Shown here: piece after piece, positions 60,139 through 64,000 of the stretch
Numbering within the stretch: the first letter of the stretch is position 1
Layout: each line of letters begins with the position of its first letter
Source: CAZAQV01 sp964487255
GTDB taxonomy: Bacteria > Myxococcota_A > Polyangia > Polyangiales > CAZAQV01
Length of the DNA stretch: 64,000 bases
Direction: 5' to 3'
Assembly (NCBI GenBank): GCA_964487255.1
Contig: CAZAQV010000021.1
Coordinates: 1-64,000 of the forward strand
Notes under the pieces: model-generated
Told to the model about the DNA's origin: nothing
The model's input: the letters and a program-made list of their open reading frames with translations, nothing else
Database searches by the model: none
Program-made: the position numbers and the translations under genes

Positions 60139-61029
60139 ATGGAAAAGGTGGCACACGCACATCTCGTCGACGGTACCTACGAACTCTTCCGAGCCTATTT
60201 TTCCGCTCCGAAAGCGCGCTCGAGGGGGGTGGAAATCGGGGCGAGCCGGGGCTTTGCCAACTCGCTCATCACTTTGCTCAAGGACCCCGAGGTCACCCAC
60301 GTCGGTTGCGCCTTCGATCACACCATCACGAGCTTTCGAAATGCACTCTTTGCGGACTACAAGGATGGCGAAGGGCTCGAAGAGGAGATCCTAGGCCAGT
60401 TCGAGCCCGTGGAGACGGTGTCTCGCGCGTTTGGGCTCGTCGTTTGGCCGATGGTCGAGTTCGAGGCTGACGATGCGCTTGCGACGGCTGCCATCCGCTA
60501 CGCGGACGAGGCGGATACGGTATTTCTCGCCACCCCCGACAAGGACCTTTGCCAAATGGTCCAGGGAGACAAGATCGTACTCTGGGATCGGCGACGCAAA
60601 ATCGTGCTCAATGCCCAGGGAGTGGAGGAGAAGTTCGGGGTGCCGCCCGCTTCCATACCAGACTACCTCGCGCTCGTGGGCGATGCTGCGGACGGTATCC
60701 CGGGGGTCCCAAAGTGGGGTGCAAGGTCGAGCGCGGCAATCCTGGCTCGATATCAGCACATCGATGACATCCCGCCGGACGCGGCACTTTGGGAGGTCAA
60801 ACCAAGAGGTGCAAAAGGGCTTAGTGAGTCACTGGAGAAGCACCGCACGCAGGCCACCCTCTACCGAGAGCTTGCAACGCTACGTACGGACGTCCCTCTG
60901 GGCGAGTCCTTCGAAGACCTGCGGTGGCGCGGCCCAGACGTCGCTGCCCTACGCGAGACCGCCGCTCTGTTGGGCTCGACATCACTCGAGGAGCGAGTGC
61001 TCCGCCTTGCCGAACAGCGACTCGGATAG
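60139..61029 (+). CDS. FEN/PolA-type 5'-3' exonuclease
   Basis: 296 aa. HLVDGTYELFRAYF, GCAFDHTITSFRNALFADYKDG, VEFEADDALATAA, LATPDKDLCQMV and the helix-hairpin-helix-type ALVGDAADGIPGVPKWGARSSAAILARY are the metal-binding and DNA-contacting motifs of the 5'-nuclease family. It is free-standing (no polymerase domain), like ExoIX (Xni) or RNase H-type flap nucleases. Role in primer or flap removal is inferred. Confidence 0.88.
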   Translation: MEKVAHAHLVDGTYELFRAYFSAPKARSRGVEIGASRGFANSLITLLKDPEVTHVGCAFDHTITSFRNALFADYKDGEGLEEEILGQFEPVETVSRAFGLVVWPMVEFEADDALATAAIRYADEADTVFLATPDKDLCQMVQGDKIVLWDRRRKIVLNAQGVEEKFGVPPASIPDYLALVGDAADGIPGVPKWGARSSAAILARYQHIDDIPPDAALWEVKPRGAKGLSESLEKHRTQATLYRELATLRTDVPLGESFEDLRWRGPDVAALRETAALLGSTSLEERVLRLAEQRLG

Positions 61030-61030
61030 C

Positions 61031-61195
61031 CTAGAAACTGCCTTGGATGACGGCGACAACGACCGCGAGCACGAACGCGATGACAACCGCCAAACAGCCC
61101 AATGACATGAGCCCGAGTCGCCTCTTGCGGCGCAGCTGCGCCTGACCACTCCCGCCACCTGAGCGTTTTCGTTTTTTCTTTCGCTTCGCTGCCAT
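61031..61195 (-). CDS. 54-aa single-TM membrane protein
   Basis: MAAKRKKKRKRSGGGS start, a second basic cluster (LRRKRRL), then one TM (GLMSLGCLAVVIAFVLAVVVAVI) and a four-residue tail. The positive-inside rule puts the Lys/Arg end in the cytoplasm. The stop is 1 nt from the stop of the convergent nuclease gene. The clear architecture supports a real gene despite the size; role unknown. Confidence 0.6.
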   Translation of the reverse strand: MAAKRKKKRKRSGGGSGQAQLRRKRRLGLMSLGCLAVVIAFVLAVVVAVIQGSF

Positions 61196-61225
61196 ATTCG
61201 AGCCTAGACCCGGGCTAGCGGCCGG

Positions 61226-61582
61226 CTATTCAGAAACCTGCTCGGCCTCGACGCTGGTTTCACCCTCAAAGCTAGCCTCCACGGGCGCACCTGCGCCCTC
61301 GCTCTCGGGCAGTCGGGCAGTCCACTGACAGGTCCCCGCCGCCCTTGGGTCGCCCCCCGCGCACGTTCGCGAATAAATGAGCTCCTGGCCACAACCCCGA
61401 ACGTGCTTTTCGAGCGGCTTGTCTTCGACAAACTCGATGGCGCTCTGATGGCAGTTGAGGTCACTAGCGGCCGCACTGCGAACCTGAGCGTTCATCGCAG
61501 ACTCGCCCCCGCAGGCGCTCAGCAGAACCAGAGCAAAAAGGGCCACCGCGGAGAGGACATACAGGGGGCGTACGTGTTGCAT
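61226..61582 (-). CDS. Small lipoprotein with Cys pairs
   Basis: 118 aa. Signal and lipobox LVLLSAC (Cys 24). Mature part: AASDLNCHQSAIEFVED, VRGCGQELIYSRTC and TCQWTARLPE, then an acidic tail. Short lipoproteins with the order DLxC, GCG, YxxxC, W are common in myxobacteria and of unknown function; this is recall, not a search. Same strand as the 54-aa gene, 30 nt upstream of it. Confidence 0.7.
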   Translation of the reverse strand: MQHVRPLYVLSAVALFALVLLSACGGESAMNAQVRSAAASDLNCHQSAIEFVEDKPLEKHVRGCGQELIYSRTCAGGDPRAAGTCQWTARLPESEGAGAPVEASFEGETSVEAEQVSE

Positions 61583-61690
61583 GGCGGCCAGTATAGAGGG
61601 TGCTGCCGCCGCCCCGCAAGGGGCATGCGCGGGGTCGTCAAACGTCAGCTTTTCGCATCGCGGCGCGTTTTATGGCATCCAGTGGATGTT

Positions 61691-62905
61691 ATGACGCGTC
61701 TACTCACCGTTTGCATGCTCCTCTGCCTCACCGCCCAGGCACACGCTCAACCTAAACGCTCGGGAACGGGTGGGGGTCGAAAGGTTAAAGTCGCGCACGT
61801 CCCCGACGCCAAGTACGTCGATGTGGTGACCGAACAAGGGCAGCGCGCAGCCGGCTACTACGTGACCGGCCCCTTCGCTCACCTCAAAGGCCCGGATGGA
61901 CTCGCTCGCTCCATCAAACGAATGGGACTCAACGCGGCGGTGATCGACATGAAGGATGGCGCCGGACGCGTGAGCTACGACACCAAGATTCCAATTTTGC
62001 AGGAGCAGAAGTATCCGTTCATTCCCGACTTGGCGGGCTACGTTGCGGCGCTCAAGAAGAACGGCATCTACACGATCGCTCGCATCGTGTGCTTTGCAGA
62101 TCCTAAACTTCCAGAACGTCACCCCGAACGCGCAATTCTCCATGTACGCCGAAAGACACCTTGGACGTCTTGGGGTACCGCCGGGACATGGCTCGACCCC
62201 TACAACACGGACAATCACGACATGATCGTGGAGCTCACCAAGGAGGCTGAAGCTGCCGGCTTTGACGAGGTGCAACTCGATTACATTCGCTGGCCTGTCG
62301 ATGACGGCATCAAGTACGCGATGTTTCCGGCCGAAACGCCAGACAGCCCACCGCGCTGGAAGGTGCTTCTTGGCCTGCTCAAGCGCATCGACGCGGCGAT
62401 CGGCATTCCACTCGGCGTCGATGTGTTCGGGCTGACAGCCTTCGACTTCGGCGACGACCGCGTGCTTGGGCAACGGCTTCACGAGTGGGCGGGCCACGTC
62501 GAGATCTACTCGCCCATGCTCTACATCAATGCCATGCGCGGTTGGGCGAAGAACAAAGAGAACCGCGCCTACGCACTGCTTTATACCGGTGTCGGCCAAA
62601 TGCGAAACCGACTCGGTGGCCGCGTGATTATTCGTCCGTTCTTGCAATCGTTCGCGAAAGGCAAAGGCCACGAAGAGTACAGCCCCAAGTTTATCGCGGA
62701 CCAGATTCGCGGTTCACGTGATGCCGGTGCAGACGGCTTTCTGTTTTGGCATCCAGGCTCGAAATACACAATGTTGCTGAAGGGCATGTTGGGACCTGCG
62801 CGAGGCCTCTTGCCCTTCCCGGCTGAGAAGCGAATCGAAAAACGCGAGGCCTACTGGAACAACCTCAAAAGCAAGGACAAGGACACGGCCAAGGCGAAGC
62901 ACTGA
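61691..62905 (+). CDS. Putative glycoside hydrolase (DUF4015-like), secreted
   Basis: 404 aa with a signal peptide (LLTVCMLLCLTAQAHAQ). A TIM-barrel-like domain follows: AGYYVTGPFAHLKGPDGLARSIKRMGLNAAVIDMKDGAG, YTIARIVCFADPKL, TWLDPYNTDNHDMIVELTKEAEAAGFDEVQLDYIRWPVDD, GVDVFGLTAFDFGDD. This order matches the DUF4015 putative glycoside hydrolase family; the DEVQLDYIRWP acidic motif is a likely catalytic site. ATG at 61691; the frame is open much further upstream through a divergent gene, so I reject the longer version. Confidence 0.82.
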   Translation: MTRLLTVCMLLCLTAQAHAQPKRSGTGGGRKVKVAHVPDAKYVDVVTEQGQRAAGYYVTGPFAHLKGPDGLARSIKRMGLNAAVIDMKDGAGRVSYDTKIPILQEQKYPFIPDLAGYVAALKKNGIYTIARIVCFADPKLPERHPERAILHVRRKTPWTSWGTAGTWLDPYNTDNHDMIVELTKEAEAAGFDEVQLDYIRWPVDDGIKYAMFPAETPDSPPRWKVLLGLLKRIDAAIGIPLGVDVFGLTAFDFGDDRVLGQRLHEWAGHVEIYSPMLYINAMRGWAKNKENRAYALLYTGVGQMRNRLGGRVIIRPFLQSFAKGKGHEEYSPKFIADQIRGSRDAGADGFLFWHPGSKYTMLLKGMLGPARGLLPFPAEKRIEKREAYWNNLKSKDKDTAKAKH

Positions 62906-62976
62906 TCGCCGCTCGTACATTTGAGGCGCCCTATACGTGCGTCCGCGGTCTACAGTGGCAGAGAACGCTGCGCTGG

Positions 62977-64000
62977 ATGACCGCGTTCTCACCACCGCTG
63001 CTGGGTGAGGGGGAAGCAGCGCTCGATCTTGCGCTTCGACGCATGAAGAACTCGCTGTCGGTGCTGCACATCACAGCACACCCCGACGACGAGGACGCGC
63101 ATACACTGACGACACTCGCCCGAAGCGAAGGCTACCGGGTTGGCATCTATTCGCTCACACGAGGAGAGTCAGGTGAGAACGCTATCGACCATCGGGCGTA
63201 CGAAGCGCTTGGTGAGATGCGGACCGATGAGTTACTGCGCGCGGCAACCTGGTACGGCGTTGAAGATGTCTATTTCGGCCCCTTCTACGACTACGGTTAC
63301 TCGAAGCGCATTGATGAAGCGTTCGAAAAATGGGGTCAGGAGCTGCTCATCCGCGAGCTCGTTCGGGCCATCCGTGCGTTTCGACCCGACGTCGTACTCG
63401 GACGATTTCGCGGAGATGCTCGTGACGGTCACGCGCACCACCAGGCTGCAGGGTGGGCTGCGCGAGAAGCCTTTCGCTTGGCGCCGAACCCCGATGCGTA
63501 CGCGGAACTCGGACTTGAGCCAGTCAAACCCGCGGCCTACTTCGTACTCGATGGCACAAATCAGCAGCGAAGAAGTTCAAGCCTCTGGGAGGCCATCGAC
63601 TCCAAGGCGATACTTCAATCCCTTGGCGTGTCCTGCGCCTCGGTCGCCGAGTACGGTTACGCGGAACACCGATCACAGACCGGTGGCAAACGCGTGCTGG
63701 CGCGGCCAAAACGACAACTCTACCACTGTGTTGCGCGTCACCAACCGCACCTCGGAGAAGCCCGTTTTGGCTTTCGCGAATCGGCACGACTGGGGATCGG
63801 CGACGCCAACGCGCGCAGTCGGTATGTGCAAGCGTTGGAAGTCATCGAGACGCAGTTGCGGGCAGTGCCCCGGGCCGCCTCACTGGAAAGAGCGATGGAA
63901 ACCTTGGTTGAATGCGCACCAGACGCTGTCATGCGCTCCCGTGCCGACGATCTTCGAAGCGCGCTTGAGAAATACCCCCGTTTTGCGCGAGCGTTCAGCG
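62977..64000 (+). CDS. PIG-L family deacetylase, truncated by the window end
   Basis: At least 341 aa; the frame is still open at the last base. LHITAHPDDEDAHTLTTLAR has the metal-binding HPDDE, followed by YSLTRGESGENAI, RPDVVLGRFRGDARDGHAHHQAAG with the second motif (GHxHH). PIG-L/LmbE enzymes are zinc-dependent N-deacetylases of GlcNAc-type substrates, including secreted forms. ATG at 62977 chosen; no other in-frame start upstream is clear. Confidence 0.82.
   Translation, partial: MTAFSPPLLGEGEAALDLALRRMKNSLSVLHITAHPDDEDAHTLTTLARSEGYRVGIYSLTRGESGENAIDHRAYEALGEMRTDELLRAATWYGVEDVYFGPFYDYGYSKRIDEAFEKWGQELLIRELVRAIRAFRPDVVLGRFRGDARDGHAHHQAAGWAAREAFRLAPNPDAYAELGLEPVKPAAYFVLDGTNQQRRSSSLWEAIDSKAILQSLGVSCASVAEYGYAEHRSQTGGKRVLARPKRQLYHCVARHQPHLGEARFGFRESARLGIGDANARSRYVQALEVIETQLRAVPRAASLERAMETLVECAPDAVMRSRADDLRSALEKYPRFARAFS

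Overview
The window looks like a chromosomal scaffold from a Myxococcota-type (former deltaproteobacterial) bacterium, probably a draft genome or MAG. This is inferred from gene content: many lipobox-bearing Cys-rich secreted proteins (one with the CSDGIKNQGETAVDCGG signature), three Fis-type sigma-54 activators (two with FHA domains), a TolQ-like protein paired with an AgmX/PglI-type protein, DUF4388 and HD-GYP modules, and a class II ribonucleotide reductase. It is GC-rich, densely coded and has genes on both strands. I saw no rRNA, tRNA, CRISPR array, transposase or prophage. There are three 100-N scaffold gaps (33639-33738, 50000-50099, 55777-55876), all inside or touching one intergenic repeat family.

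Layout. 0.1-7.6 kb (- strand): Slt-type lytic transglycosylase, then a four-gene ABC/GldG/DUF4340 operon. 7.7-10.6 kb: tiny lipoprotein, TerC, TPMT-like methyltransferase, NtrC-type regulator. 10.6-16.8 kb: a near-perfect long inverted repeat, a VWA-type lipoprotein, YhbY, a thioredoxin-like lipoprotein, Der GTPase, a barrel-like protein and a glutaredoxin lipoprotein. 16.8-24.7 kb: HEAT-repeat protein, SLC12-like transporter overlapping an L,D-transpeptidase, LMW phosphatase, small lipoproteins. 24.9-33.6 kb: FHA activator lacking GAFTGA, Crp/Fnr regulator, TolQ/AgmX pair, hydrolase, MshEN-HD-GYP-receiver-DUF4388 protein. 33.9-39.5 kb: lipoprotein, MlaE permease, EamA transporter, TPR protein, oxidoreductase, small membrane protein. 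39.6-42.0 kb: ECF sigma factor overlapping an unusual membrane anti-sigma/STN/GGN-repeat protein. 42-50 kb: lipoprotein, trans-sulfuration enzyme, UvrD-family helicase, HAD nucleotidase, RRM protein, ArsC, secreted agmatine-deiminase-like lipoprotein. 50-56 kb: Dps, AlkB, FHA-GAF sigma-54 activator, two lipoproteins. 56-64 kb: NrdJ with a long AT-rich leader and candidate NrdR boxes, FEN-type nuclease, 54-aa membrane protein, lipoprotein, GH-like protein, and a PIG-L deacetylase cut by the window edge.

Two things stand out. First, an interspersed intergenic repeat family whose central hairpin changes sequence between copies while staying paired, and whose GGCTCTTCGC-like end repeatedly lies 1-11 nt from stop codons. 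Second, the 38.9-42.0 kb sigma/anti-sigma locus, where the anti-sigma zinc finger is fused to an STN-like domain, five regularly spaced GGN repeats and a C-terminal membrane module that resembles the separate small protein encoded just upstream. All assignments come from reading motifs; no database search was run.
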